From Hyphomonadaceae bacterium UBA1849 (lineage in GTDB: Bacteria > Pseudomonadota > Alphaproteobacteria > Caulobacterales > Hyphomonadaceae), in assembly GCA_002338565.1 (NCBI GenBank), contig DDIN01000008.1, positions 1,183,567 through 1,247,566 on the forward strand: a stretch of 64,000 bases of DNA, read 5' to 3'. The notes under the pieces are model-generated. The model made no database searches, was not told the DNA's origin, and saw only the letters and a program-made list of their open reading frames with translations. Shown one piece after another: positions 8,632 through 17,695 of the stretch. Numbering within the stretch: the first letter of the stretch is position 1; every line of letters starts with the position of its first letter. Both the position numbers and the translations under genes were made by a program.

Positions 8632-8655
8632 ATAACGATAAGTTATACGGGCAGG

Positions 8656-8679
8656 AAAAGGCGGCTTCGGTCGCCTTTT
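8656..8679. terminator. Bidirectional rho-independent terminator
   Basis: Perfect 8-bp stem AAAAGGCG/CGCCTTTT around the loop GCTTCGGT, between the convergent DUF4278 and MFS genes. A/T runs on both sides allow function on either strand. Confidence 0.85.
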
Positions 8680-9912
8680 CTATTGGGCGCCATCGCCTTT
8701 CCAGCGCCAGCCGATGAAGGTCAGCGCAAACAGAACCAGAGCCATGCTGAGCGCCAGCATGGATGTGCCGAACCAACCTGCAAAATCATAAACGGCTGTG
8801 CCGGCCCAGCTGGCAATGCCGCCGCCGACAAACATGAAAATGATATAGACCGTCATCAGGCGGGTGCGTTCTGCTGGCGGCGCGGTGAGAAAGGTCATGC
8901 GGTTAGTGATGTCCATGACCGGTCCGAATGTATTGGTCAGGAAGATCGGTATGATCATCAGCCAGAGCGAGTGCCCGGTTAAACAAAAAAGCGACATGCC
9001 GAAGACGTAAAGGATGGAGAAATAGAACCGCGCCCGGCGCGCGCCCATTCTGTCTGCCACGCGGCCCAGAAACGGTGTCAGCATCAGATTAGTGATGGTC
9101 AGAATGGCAAGATAGCCCACCGTATCTGTACCATAGCCCATTTCAGGGCTGGTGAGGTGCAGGCCGATGCCCATCCAGATGGCGAGAAAAATGCCAAAGC
9201 CGAGCCCCTGAATGGAGCCCGCGATCAGAATATCGGGGTTCTTTCGAATGATCGGAAAAATGGACGCCAGCAGCTTCGGATAGGGCAGATGCGAGGCTTC
9301 GCTCTTTTCTTCCGCGCGGTTCTCCATAATGGCCAGAAGCAGCAATGTGACGGCCAGCATGAAACCGGCGGCGATGAAGTAGACGACGCGCCAGTTCAAC
9401 CATTCGGCGATCACGCCTGCCCCAGCCCGGGCGATCAGAATGCCGAACATGATCCCGGCGGTGAGGATGGCATTGGAATGCCCCAGCCGGTTTGCCGCCA
9501 CCCGCTTGGACACATAAGCGGGCAACAGATAAGGCGCGATGGTGAAGAAGCCGAGCACGGTGGAGGCCGTCAGGAACATCCAGTACTCACTGGAAACAGC
9601 CATTGCGAGCAGGCTTAGAACCTGGAACGCGACAAAGATCAGGATCAGCGTGCGATTGGAAAACCGGTCGCCCAGCGGAAGAAGCAGAAAGACACCTACC
9701 GCCAGCGCCAACTGGTTGAAGCTTGGCACCATGCCAATCATGGCATCGGAAATGCCGAAATGGTCTGCGACTGTCGCGATGATCGGATGAATATAATACG
9801 CGTTCGCTGTCACCGCCGCCGATGCGAGCGCAAACATTAATAGGCCGGTTTCCGGTAAAGGCTTTGGCGCGTCCGCTGCTTTGGCGGACGGCTCGTCTTC
9901 AGTGCCAGAAAT
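8680..9912 (-). CDS. MFS transporter, probable non-AUG (ATT) start
   Basis: Major-facilitator carrier, about 12 membrane segments. The first-helix pattern ANAYYIHPIIATVADHFG matches the drug/sugar-efflux group that usually reads ANLYYxQP. The first ATG (9837) would cut into membrane helix 1. The frame continues upstream through SGTEDEPSAKAADAP and PETGLL to an ATT at 9912 that has GGGAG 6 nt before it. No ATG, GTG or TTG lies between, so ATT 9912 (410 residues) is proposed. The substrate is unknown. It converges on the DUF4278 gene. Confidence 0.75.
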   Translation of the reverse strand: MSGTEDEPSAKAADAPKPLPETGLLMFALASAAVTANAYYIHPIIATVADHFGISDAMIGMVPSFNQLALAVGVFLLLPLGDRFSNRTLILIFVAFQVLSLLAMAVSSEYWMFLTASTVLGFFTIAPYLLPAYVSKRVAANRLGHSNAILTAGIMFGILIARAGAGVIAEWLNWRVVYFIAAGFMLAVTLLLLAIMENRAEEKSEASHLPYPKLLASIFPIIRKNPDILIAGSIQGLGFGIFLAIWMGIGLHLTSPEMGYGTDTVGYLAILTITNLMLTPFLGRVADRMGARRARFYFSILYVFGMSLFCLTGHSLWLMIIPIFLTNTFGPVMDITNRMTFLTAPPAERTRLMTVYIIFMFVGGGIASWAGTAVYDFAGWFGTSMLALSMALVLFALTFIGWRWKGDGAQ

Positions 9913-9975
9913 GATTGTCTCCCAGTTTATGAGAGTAGCATAACGCCGTTTCTGTAAACGGAAAGCCTCAAACCT

Positions 9976-11052
9976 TTATGGCACGAGATCTATAATCGGC
10001 ACGGTCAGCGTTTCGCTGACGCCGTCGCGCAGGCGGGTGATCTCGCGCGGGCTGGTGTCGGTTCTCGGACGACATCCGTGTGTCCCGACAGATGCGCCGT
10101 CGATATGGGTAATAAGATCGCCCTCAATCAGGTCGGGTGCTGCATCGGTCAGACGTGCGACTACCTCTAACAGGCTTTCTTGTGGGGCAAGGGCAACACC
10201 GATCGACCGATAGGGCGGCGTTGTGATGGGGCCGTCTTCATAGGGCTCGAACATGATACGCTCTTCGCTCGGGTCATAACTGACACGGAACTGGCTCATC
10301 AGTGCGCCCCCGAAGAGCTGGTTGGACGGTGTTTCGGTAAGCATGGGCCGGTTGAAGGTGATGCCGCCGAAGGTCACATTCCCGTCGAGGCGCGCGGCAC
10401 GACGCGGCTCCATCTGGTCGAAACGTGCCGCATATCCGGTGTTTACCGGTTCGGTCATAGTATCATACCGGTCGAGTCGGTTAATGGCGAGTGTTGTACC
10501 CGATCCTGAATCAACAAGCACACGCTGTCGGCGGCCATTAAAATGCATGTCCAGCCACGGCCTGTCGTCACCTCGACGTGTGTTGAATATCCACTCGCCA
10601 TTCGGACGGGGAAGATCGACTTGCGTCAGCGTTATGGTCTCTGCCTGATAATCGAGGACGATCGTGAAATCCTCGAACACGTCATGGGCGACTATACCGT
10701 CCAGCGGATAACCAAGCGATGTCGTCAGATGGCTGAAGTCCTGCACGCGAGCCCGAATAAAGTTGAAGTGGATATCGCCGGCGTCTGCATCGCGAATTCT
10801 TGCCGTCCGACCAATATCAACGCGCGTGCCTGAAGCGCGTTCTAACGCTTGTTGATCGACATAATTAGAAGACGCGCCCGTGTCATACAGCATGCGCAAG
10901 GTGCGGTCTTCTTCGCTGCGGCCATCATCGCGATCGAGAACGACTTTGATGAAGAAGTATGTGCCGCACATTTCGGTGTTCAGAATGCGGTCTTCTGCCG
11001 AAACGAGCGGGGCTGTCAGGCAGGCGAGCAGGCAGAATAGGCGGACAAACAT
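9976..11052 (-). CDS. Exported retropepsin-like aspartic protease with two active-site motifs and a PDZ-like tail
   Basis: The signal peptide ends VSA-E near residue 19. The first catalytic motif is LYDTGAS (D57) and the second LVDSGSG (D181), so one chain carries both halves of a pepsin-like site. Each is followed by the expected hydrophobic-Gly strands. Residues about 280-350 form a PDZ-like domain (IGVALAPQESLLEV, LIEGDLITHIDG). Likely a periplasmic processing protease; substrates are unknown. It stands alone between divergently oriented neighbours. Confidence 0.8.
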   Translation of the reverse strand: MFVRLFCLLACLTAPLVSAEDRILNTEMCGTYFFIKVVLDRDDGRSEEDRTLRMLYDTGASSNYVDQQALERASGTRVDIGRTARIRDADAGDIHFNFIRARVQDFSHLTTSLGYPLDGIVAHDVFEDFTIVLDYQAETITLTQVDLPRPNGEWIFNTRRGDDRPWLDMHFNGRRQRVLVDSGSGTTLAINRLDRYDTMTEPVNTGYAARFDQMEPRRAARLDGNVTFGGITFNRPMLTETPSNQLFGGALMSQFRVSYDPSEERIMFEPYEDGPITTPPYRSIGVALAPQESLLEVVARLTDAAPDLIEGDLITHIDGASVGTHGCRPRTDTSPREITRLRDGVSETLTVPIIDLVP

Positions 11053-11331
11053 TCAGAAATTCCGGTCAGAACGGGCAGGCTTTGGCGTCAGAGTTTATCA
11101 GATTGCCAGACCGGTAAAGAGGCCAGATCACAGATTCGCTTGCTAAAAGGTGAAACAATTTCGTGATCTGCATGAAAATGTTGCGCTGCACAAAATCGTC
11201 ACCTTGGGTCATTGAACTGCACACTTATTGCCCTCTTTCAGTCCAATTCGGAACGATATGCTGGCGTTAGTGTTTTCATTAAGGAACACAAGGCCAGACT
11301 GGCTGTTAGCGTAACTGGAAAGGAAGTCGCT

Positions 11332-11736
11332 ATGACCGTAGCCCGTACCGCATCGCTTGAAGAGGCATTTGGTCTGTTGAAGCAACACGAGAATGCAATT
11401 GCTCATGTGCAGAATAGTATCCACCGCGTCGAGCGGGATATTTTCGGTGAACTCCACGCCGAAACGCGCAATATGAGCTGTGCCCTCGAATCTGCTCTGG
11501 AAGAGCGAAAGATTGATGTGGCGGGCATTACCATTCCGGAAAATACGGGCGCCATTACGCCTCACAGCCTGATTAATCAGCGCGATAAAGTGAAATCCGC
11601 AATAGGGAAGACCATCTCTGAATACACCACGCAATCTTCCGTGCGTGAGTGTCTGGAAACGATCCATTATCGCCTGTCTGGCGGCGCGACCGAGAAACTG
11701 GACATTCTTTGTTCAGCGGTACTCAGCGACCAATAA
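11332..11736 (+). CDS. Conserved hypothetical helical protein
   Basis: No family recognised. The 134-residue product is predicted helical, with EEAFGLLKQHENAIAHVQ near the start and no signal or membrane segment. The frame is open from 11212, but ATG 11332 is chosen because the strong Shine-Dalgarno GGAAAGGAAG lies just upstream (core AAGGAAG, about 6 nt before the ATG). Two hairpin terminators follow. Confidence 0.6.
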   Translation: MTVARTASLEEAFGLLKQHENAIAHVQNSIHRVERDIFGELHAETRNMSCALESALEERKIDVAGITIPENTGAITPHSLINQRDKVKSAIGKTISEYTTQSSVRECLETIHYRLSGGATEKLDILCSAVLSDQ

Positions 11737-11746
11737 CATCAAAAAA

Positions 11747-11772
11747 AAGCCCGACGCTGATGCGCCGGGCTT
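11747..11772. terminator. Hairpin terminator
   Basis: AAGCCCG/CGGGCTT stem extended by CGC/GCG with one mismatch and a TGAT loop. Eight A residues on the left give a U-run for the minus strand; the plus-strand run is weaker (TTATATTTAT). Confidence 0.7.
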
Positions 11773-11789
11773 ATATTTATATCAGCCAC

Positions 11790-11828
11790 AAAAAATGCGC
11801 GCTGGCCTCTAAGCCGCGCGCATATTTG
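11790..11828. terminator. Hairpin terminator
   Basis: ATGCGCGC (11795-11802) pairs with GCGCGCAT (11816-11823), with an inner GGC/GCC continuation. Flanking A-run (left) and ATTTGTTTT (right) suit both directions. It separates the helical hypothetical gene from the convergent 53-codon gene. Confidence 0.7.
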
Positions 11829-11879
11829 TTTTGAAACTATGGAAAACCCGCCAGCCATCTGCCCGCAGAATTGATCTGC

Positions 11880-12041
11880 TTACAGATGCGCGAAATAGAC
11901 GGCTTTCATGAAAATCTGGATGGCCAGAAAACCTGTCATCACCAGAAAGCCTGTCTTTGCAATGAAAATTGCGCGCTCTTTGAGACCTGAATTGCTCAGT
12001 TCAGATGACGCAATCGCGTCATTGTTCTCATTGTCAAACAC
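11880..12041 (-). CDS. 53-residue single-pass membrane protein
   Basis: Small gene starting at GTG 12041. The N-terminus is polar and acidic (FDNENNDAIASSELS). It is followed by KER and one continuous hydrophobic helix of about 23 residues (GFLVMTGFLAIQIFMKAVYF), ending AHL. The charge pattern suggests the N-terminus may be cytoplasmic. The ribosome-binding site is weak (GAGTGG). It is supported by the coherent topology and by the terminators positioned downstream; homology is unknown. Confidence 0.55.
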   Translation of the reverse strand: MFDNENNDAIASSELSNSGLKERAIFIAKTGFLVMTGFLAIQIFMKAVYFAHL

Positions 12042-12181
12042 TGTACACCACTCTTTTACCCGAAAGATGTGCTACTAGGCGAGCACTTGAAACAGTCTCT
12101 TTTCCGAGATCTTGTTTGGCAAAGCTAGCATGCTCATTTGGTTTGAAAAGACCGCGTTGACTAATAATCTATCAGTATTCA

Positions 12182-12745
12182 TCAACCTTCGCCGATGAAA
12201 CCGGCATCGATTCCCCAACCAGTATATGTGCCATTTCGTCTTCTCTCCAGATCGGCGTTTGTGGGCGCAGTGTAAGAGAGTTTTGCGGAAAGGCCTGCGC
12301 CATCCACCAGCCGGTTCATGAAGTTATAAAGCGCCGTCACCATGAGCGCCTGATTGGCCATCTCTTCTGTGCCGCCCGCCTCAATAATAGCGCGGATATC
12401 CGATGGCAGCACAGAGTCTCTCACGGTGACTTTACGCGCATAGCTCAGAATGGCCCGCATGAGCGGGTCGAGCGGTGCCGCGTCGAAATCCTGGATCAGC
12501 GCATCAATCAGATCGGCATCAACACCAAAGGCGAGCGCCATCGTCCGGTGCGCACCAAAACAATATTCGCAGGCATTAAGCGATGACACGTAAGCGGCAA
12601 TGAGCTCTCTCTGCCCGACAGTCAATGGGCCATCCGTGCGAAGCAGGTCGTCATGAAGCTTCATCAGCGATTGTGCGCCAGCCGGAAAGGCAGAGAAAAG
12701 ATGCTCCAGTGTTGCCCGGTCTGGCAGGGATGGGAAAACTGACAT
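12182..12745 (-). CDS. AhpD/carboxymuconolactone-decarboxylase-fold peroxidase-like protein
   Basis: The 187-residue product has the AhpD-type redox motif C59-E-Y-C62 with H66 (NACEYCFGAH) followed by helices typical of the alkylhydroperoxidase/CMD superfamily. It likely reduces peroxides or acts as a thiol oxidoreductase. ATG 12745 is chosen because GGAA lies 6 nt upstream; the open frame reaches 12826 without better signals. It is divergent from the membrane-TPR-like gene. Confidence 0.8.
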   Translation of the reverse strand: MSVFPSLPDRATLEHLFSAFPAGAQSLMKLHDDLLRTDGPLTVGQRELIAAYVSSLNACEYCFGAHRTMALAFGVDADLIDALIQDFDAAPLDPLMRAILSYARKVTVRDSVLPSDIRAIIEAGGTEEMANQALMVTALYNFMNRLVDGAGLSAKLSYTAPTNADLERRRNGTYTGWGIDAGFIGEG

Positions 12746-12880
12746 GGTAGATTCCGCTTTGTGAAAACTCTGATTGCGACATGAAAAGGCGTTTCTGGTC
12801 GCGCGTCGAGTGAAATGGGCTTGCAACCCAAATGATAACGGGCCAAATCAGGGCCTCGCCAGCACATTAGATACTTTTGG

Positions 12881-13984
12881 ATGGATCAATCCATGGCTCA
12901 GTCAGTGACTTCAACTACCGGCGCGTTTGGAACGGCAATCTCAGAGTTTGCCGCCTCGCTGCCAGATCGCGATCTTTTCGCGGTGATGGGCGCTGTCGCA
13001 CTGGTCCTGTTGGGCCTTGTTGTTATGGCATTGATCGTGCGCGGACTGCTGATCACATCGAAGCACCTCAATCAGGTGTCTGCGGCCCGTGCTATGGCGG
13101 CCGATACGACGCCGGGCAATAAAATCATGATGGTGCGCTTTCGCGGCGCCAATGGCCGTGCGACGCGCCACGCCGTCACGAATGCGCTGGAGCACTATCT
13201 GCCGGAGTTCAATTTCGGTTCGCCATTTTACCTTGGCTATTCGGCGACAGAGATTGAAGCCGCCGATTTCGCCCTGACGCGCACAGACTTCCAAAATCTG
13301 GAGCAGATTTTTGCGACATCCGGCGCGGACCTCGTCGTCTGGGGCGCAGCGGATGTGAAGGAAAAGCTGCAGCGTATCTGCTTTTGCACGCGCGACATGC
13401 TGGCTGGCGGGAATCCGAAGGGCTTCTTTACGCTGACCATGACGGGCAAGCCGTCCGAATGGGCCGAAAGCGAAATGCGCGCGATTGCTTATGTGGCCGG
13501 TCGTCGTCTGCGTCCGTCACTTGGCCGTCCGGCAGATTTCCGTGCTGACCGTCTGTCGCCGATCGTTGAAGCGATGGAGAAAATCCTGCTCGCCGACAGC
13601 GTTCTGACTGGGCAGGCGCTTACAGAAATTGAAAGCGATTACACGGCAGGCGCGCTACATCTGGGTGAGCAGTTTAAAGATGCCGAATGGCTCGATAAGT
13701 CGGTTGCCCGCCTCGCGACTGCTCTTTCTGCGCTCAATCCGGAAGATAATCTGATGCGCTGGGCGCGGGCGAAAATCGATCTCGGCCGGGCCATGTGCTA
13801 TCAGTGCGAACAGAAGTTTGAATCTGCCAAACTGCAGGAAGCCATGGCGCATATCCGCGATGGCGTGAATGCAAGTCAGGCCGGTGAGGGCCGCGCGCAG
13901 GCTGAAATGGGCGTCGCAGCGATGAAGCGCGCCGAGCAGATCCTTGAGAGCCGCCGGCGCTTCTCCATTCGCTGGAACGCTTAA
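12881..13984 (+). CDS. Membrane-anchored hypothetical protein with helical-repeat C-terminus
   Basis: No named family. After a polar N-terminus, one strong membrane helix lies at about residues 33-56 (AVMGAVALVLLGLVVMALIV). A globular part follows with GADLVVWGAADVKEKL (about 148-163). The C-terminal helices (LDKSVARLATALSALNPED and following) look like TPR-type repeats. A predicted cytoplasmic domain fixed to the membrane suggests a scaffold or assembly role, but this is inference. A second ATG (12893) is possible. Confidence 0.65.
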   Translation: MDQSMAQSVTSTTGAFGTAISEFAASLPDRDLFAVMGAVALVLLGLVVMALIVRGLLITSKHLNQVSAARAMAADTTPGNKIMMVRFRGANGRATRHAVTNALEHYLPEFNFGSPFYLGYSATEIEAADFALTRTDFQNLEQIFATSGADLVVWGAADVKEKLQRICFCTRDMLAGGNPKGFFTLTMTGKPSEWAESEMRAIAYVAGRRLRPSLGRPADFRADRLSPIVEAMEKILLADSVLTGQALTEIESDYTAGALHLGEQFKDAEWLDKSVARLATALSALNPEDNLMRWARAKIDLGRAMCYQCEQKFESAKLQEAMAHIRDGVNASQAGEGRAQAEMGVAAMKRAEQILESRRRFSIRWNA

Positions 13985-13992
13985 AGCGCTCT

Positions 13993-14640
13993 CTATACGT
14001 TGAGGCCCACCGGGCAGGACACGCCTGTTCCGCCAATGCCGCAATAACCGCTCGGGTTCTTCGCCAGATATTGCTGGTGGTATTCTTCTGCGAAGTAGAA
14101 TTCATCCAACGGTTCGATCGTCGTGGTAATTTTACCGTTTCCGGCCTCATCGAGACCCTTTTGATACGCATCACGTGACACCTTGGCGATCGCGGCCTGT
14201 TCGTCATTCGTTGTGAACACGGCGGAGCGGTATTGTGTGCCCTGATCATTGCCCTGACGCATGCCCTGTGTCGGGTCATGGGCTTCCCAGAACACTTTCA
14301 GCAGAACGTCATAGCTGATGATGTCGGGGTTATAGACAACCAGAACGCTCTCTGCGTGGCCGGTTTTGCCGGAGCAAACCTCCTCATAAGTCGGGTTTTC
14401 AGTAATGCCGCCAGCGTTGCCAACGGCGGTGACCCAGACACCGGGTGTCTGCCAGAAGCGGCGCTCGGCACCCCAATAGCAGCCCATTGCAAAAACGGCG
14501 GTTTCAAATCCGTCAGGATACGGGCCTTTGATCGGCTCACCTGTGACGAAGTGTTTATCGGCTGTCGGCAGCGGCTCTGCGCGGCCCGGCAGGGCTTTGT
14601 CGCGCGTTGGCAGCGTTGTCGGACGCTTGGAAAGGAACAT
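13993..14640 (-). CDS. msrA: Peptide methionine-(S)-S-oxide reductase
   Basis: Repairs oxidised methionine in proteins, using thioredoxin. The catalytic motif is GCYWGAE with C54 (the family usually has GCFWG), followed by GGITENPTYEEVCSGKTGHAE and the ending GYCGIGGTGVSCPVG, which has the resolving cysteines. The 215-residue length is typical of the longer MsrA group. It converges on the membrane-TPR-like gene with an 8-nt gap. Confidence 0.95.
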   Translation of the reverse strand: MFLSKRPTTLPTRDKALPGRAEPLPTADKHFVTGEPIKGPYPDGFETAVFAMGCYWGAERRFWQTPGVWVTAVGNAGGITENPTYEEVCSGKTGHAESVLVVYNPDIISYDVLLKVFWEAHDPTQGMRQGNDQGTQYRSAVFTTNDEQAAIAKVSRDAYQKGLDEAGNGKITTTIEPLDEFYFAEEYHQQYLAKNPSGYCGIGGTGVSCPVGLNV

Positions 14641-14782
14641 GGAGTTTCACCTTAATTGCTGACCCGTAAAATAGGGGCTTTCGGGCCGAAAAAACAGGGG
14701 TGTGCGAAATCACGTTGTTTTAAGCAAAACAACACTTGCGCCTGCGAAATTGCCGACTATATTCCGGCGCTTACCTCTGACC

Positions 14783-14872
14783 GGTGAGGTGGCCGAGTGG
14801 TCGAAGGCGCACGCCTGGAACGCGTGTAGGCGGGAAACTGTCTCCAGGGTTCGAATCCCTGTCTCACCGCCA
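14783..14872 (+). tRNA. tRNA-Ser (anticodon GGA)
   Basis: Ninety nucleotides. The acceptor GGTGAGG pairs with TCTCACC (one G-T pair), followed by G-CCA encoded in the DNA. The anticodon stem CACGC/GCGTG encloses CTGGAAC with GGA at 14817-14819. The long class II variable arm and the T-arm CAGGG-TTCGAAT-CCCTG are intact. Confidence 0.96.
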
Positions 14873-15132
14873 GAGAATTCTCTCTGACATATATATCAGG
14901 ACAAGCTGTTCAGATCTGACGGGTGATCAGGATGCGACGCGTGGTGCGCGTAGATTGAGCCATCCTCGTATTCCCGATCCTATTCGTTCCTCGAACACTC
15001 TGTAATTGCAATGAGACGCTGCGCCGGCAGCTTTTAAGGTCGAAACTGAAGACATGACGCTTCAGTTCTGGCGAGGCTTTGCCGCCCGTTTTGGCTGGAC
15101 GTCGAGGGACGCTCTGCAAAGGACGGGTAAGC

Positions 15133-15843
15133 ATGACATCGAATACGGCCCCAACGGGCTCGACAATGGTTCTTTCAGATAAAACCGCGCGCGAAATCTT
15201 TGAGAATGTGATGGTCAGTCCGACCCGTAAAGCGTTTGGCTTTGGCGAGCGGATGGCGATTGTGAATGTCGATCCGCAAAAAGCCTATACCCGCCCGGAC
15301 CTCTATCCGAATACGGCCTATGTGACCGACCCGAAGCAGATGGAATACACGGACCAGATTTCGTCTATGGCACGCGCCAAAGGTCTGCCGGTCGTCTGGA
15401 CCCATGTTGCCTATATGGACAATGCCGCCGATGCGGGCATTTGGGGCACACGCACCGACACGCCTGATAGCTTGCAGAACATCAAATACGGTTCAGAGCG
15501 TACAGAGTTTGATGATCGTCTCAACATCGATCCATCGGTCGACGCGGTCTACACAAAACGCATGCCGTCGGCTTTCTTTGAAACACCGCTGCAGAGCTTT
15601 CTCGTCTGGCACAAGATCGACACGGTCGTGATTACCGGCGGCTCGACGTCGGGCTGTATTCGCGCGACGGCGGTCGACAGCCTCTCTCGCGGATATCGCA
15701 CGATTGTGCCAATGGAATGCGTTGCGGATAAGCATGAAAGCTATCACTTTGCGAACCTCACCGACCTGCATCTGAAATATGCTGACGTGGTGAAGGTCGC
15801 CGATGTGATCGCATGGCTCGACGCATATAAGGGGGCGGAATAA
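15133..15843 (+). CDS. Isochorismatase-family amidohydrolase (half-amidase or N-carbamoyl-amidase type)
   Basis: Cysteine hydrolase with the triad D47 (VNVDPQ), K142 (YTKRMPSAFF) and C175 (GGSTSGCIRATA), 236 residues. Relatives include maleamate amidohydrolase and N-carbamoylsarcosine amidase, which release ammonia from an amide next to a carboxylate. It opens a four-gene operon; its stop overlaps the next start by one nucleotide. ATG 15133 with GGACGGG upstream is preferred over earlier in-frame starts. The 260 nt after tRNA-Ser hold no gene I can support, only the palindrome AGAGAATTCTCT at 14872. Confidence 0.85.
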   Translation: MTSNTAPTGSTMVLSDKTAREIFENVMVSPTRKAFGFGERMAIVNVDPQKAYTRPDLYPNTAYVTDPKQMEYTDQISSMARAKGLPVVWTHVAYMDNAADAGIWGTRTDTPDSLQNIKYGSERTEFDDRLNIDPSVDAVYTKRMPSAFFETPLQSFLVWHKIDTVVITGGSTSGCIRATAVDSLSRGYRTIVPMECVADKHESYHFANLTDLHLKYADVVKVADVIAWLDAYKGAE

Positions 15844-16796
15844 TGCCCTTCGCAGACCCTAATCTCTACGACTACTGGCCCTATGAAGACCGTCCGAAAA
15901 TTGTCTGGCCGGGTGGCAAGAAGCTGGCCTTCTGGATCGCACCAAATATCGAATATTATGAGTTTCAGCCGCCGGCGAATGCGCAGCGCCAGCCATGGCC
16001 GCGCGGCAATCCGGATATTATCGGCTTTTCACAGCGCGATTACGGCAATCGGGTCGGGCATTTGCGGCTTATGGAGCTGCTGGACAAATACAATCTGCGT
16101 GGTTCGGTCTCTTTGAATATTGCGCTTCTCGATCACCATCCGGAGATCATTGAGGACTGCGTGAAGCGGAATTGGGAGTTCTTCTCTCACGGCATTTACA
16201 ATACGCGCTATTCCTACGGCATGACCGAAGCCGAAGAGCGCGCGGTGCTTGAAGGCTGTATTTCCAGCGTTGAGAAGCAGACCGGCCAGCGCATTCGCGG
16301 TTATCTGGCGCCTGCGCTGACACACACAGAAGACACGATCGATCTCATTGCGGAATATGACTTCTGGTATTCCTGCGACCTGTTTCAGGATGACCAGCCG
16401 CAGCCATTGAAGACAAAAACAGGCAAGCTCGTCTCTCTGCCTTATTCGCTCGAAGTTAATGACGTGATCACCTACGGATCGCTGTCGCAGTCGGCTTCGC
16501 GATATGCAGATGTGTTGAAGCGCCATTTCGACCAGCTTCTGGAAGAGGGCGAAAAGAGCGGCACGGTGATGTGTATTCCGCTTCACGCTTATCTGGTTTC
16601 ACAGCCGCACCGTATCCGTCCGTTCGAAGAAGCTCTGAAGCATATCACGGCGCACAGCGACGATGTTTGGTTCGCAACGGGCGCTGAAATTGCGGGCTAT
16701 TATCGGGATAATTACTGGGATCGGACCGTGGCCGACATTGAACGGCGCGGGCTGAGCACTGGCGGTACAGGATTTTCAGGGCAGGTGACAGCATGA
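15843..16796 (+). CDS. Polysaccharide-deacetylase-fold hydrolase (PuuE/cyclic-imidase-like)
   Basis: The 317-residue NodB-fold protein belongs to the branch that includes PuuE allantoinase and, to my knowledge, bacterial cyclic imide hydrolase, rather than the sugar deacetylases. Branch features are RDYGNRVGHLR (about 62-72), FFSHGIYNTRYSYG and IRGYLAPALTHTEDT. It would hydrolyse a ring amide or imide in the cytoplasm, as there is no signal peptide. It is coupled to the upstream amidase, and its stop overlaps the next gene by 4 nt. The substrate is not determinable from sequence. Confidence 0.75.
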   Translation: MPFADPNLYDYWPYEDRPKIVWPGGKKLAFWIAPNIEYYEFQPPANAQRQPWPRGNPDIIGFSQRDYGNRVGHLRLMELLDKYNLRGSVSLNIALLDHHPEIIEDCVKRNWEFFSHGIYNTRYSYGMTEAEERAVLEGCISSVEKQTGQRIRGYLAPALTHTEDTIDLIAEYDFWYSCDLFQDDQPQPLKTKTGKLVSLPYSLEVNDVITYGSLSQSASRYADVLKRHFDQLLEEGEKSGTVMCIPLHAYLVSQPHRIRPFEEALKHITAHSDDVWFATGAEIAGYYRDNYWDRTVADIERRGLSTGGTGFSGQVTA

Positions 16797-17695
16797 GCAG
16801 CTCATATCCAGATTATCCGCTGCGCCGATATGGCAATGACCATGACCGGTATGACTGGTCCTATAGCGCGCTGCGTCCAAAAGACGGGCCAGGCAAACTT
16901 GATGTGTTCATCGTCGTGCCGCTCGAATTTTTCCCGCTCACGCCATCCGGCAAGCCATTCAAGCATCCAGGCGCGATGGTGACGCCATATCCTGACCTCC
17001 GCCATTTCTCCACGCGCGACTACGGCAATCGCGTCGGCGTGTTCCGAATTCTGGATGCGTTGAAAGCTGCGGGCATGCGCGCGGTTTTTCCGGTGAATGG
17101 GATGCTGCTTGATCGATGCCAGCCGCTGATCGAACGCATTGCCGAGGCGGGCCACGAAATCGCGGCGCATGGCGTCTCGACCGATCATATCCATTATGAC
17201 GGGCTGAGCGAAGCCGATGAGGCAGGCTATATCGAGCAGACGCTAGAGCTTTTCGCGAAAAAAGGCCTTCAACCAAAGACATGGATGAGCCCCGCTCGCA
17301 ATGAGTCCTATCGGACGCCTGATTTGCTGACAAAGTTCGGCTTTGAAACCTGTCTTGATTGGGAAATGGATCAGGTGCCGGTTGCAATGAACACCGAAAA
17401 TGGTCCGCTCACCTGTTTGCCAAACCATTTCGAGCTGAATGACTTCAATCTCCTCTTCACCAAGCGCCAGAGTGAAGATGAATGGAGCGATCAGCTGGTT
17501 GAAAGCGCGAAGTATCTGGCAGATGAAGCCGAAGCATACGGGCCGCGCGTAATGGGTTTCACGCTCACGCCTTATATTGCCGGCCTGCCATTCCGCATTC
17601 ATGCGCTCCGCAAAACCCTTGCCGCGATAGAAAAATTGAACAAGGTTAGGGTGAGCACGCCATCCCTGATCCGGAGTGACTGGCTTCAGAAATGA
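16793..17695 (+). CDS. Polysaccharide-deacetylase-fold hydrolase, second paralogue
   Basis: The 300-residue product shares the branch motif RDYGNRVGVFR with its upstream neighbour but is clearly diverged. It has IAAHGVSTDHIHYDGL at the second motif and a STDH-containing site. It could be a second subunit or an enzyme for another imide or amide. The start overlaps the preceding stop (ATGA) and the stop overlaps the regulator start, so all four genes of the operon are translationally coupled. Confidence 0.75.
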   Translation: MSSSYPDYPLRRYGNDHDRYDWSYSALRPKDGPGKLDVFIVVPLEFFPLTPSGKPFKHPGAMVTPYPDLRHFSTRDYGNRVGVFRILDALKAAGMRAVFPVNGMLLDRCQPLIERIAEAGHEIAAHGVSTDHIHYDGLSEADEAGYIEQTLELFAKKGLQPKTWMSPARNESYRTPDLLTKFGFETCLDWEMDQVPVAMNTENGPLTCLPNHFELNDFNLLFTKRQSEDEWSDQLVESAKYLADEAEAYGPRVMGFTLTPYIAGLPFRIHALRKTLAAIEKLNKVRVSTPSLIRSDWLQK

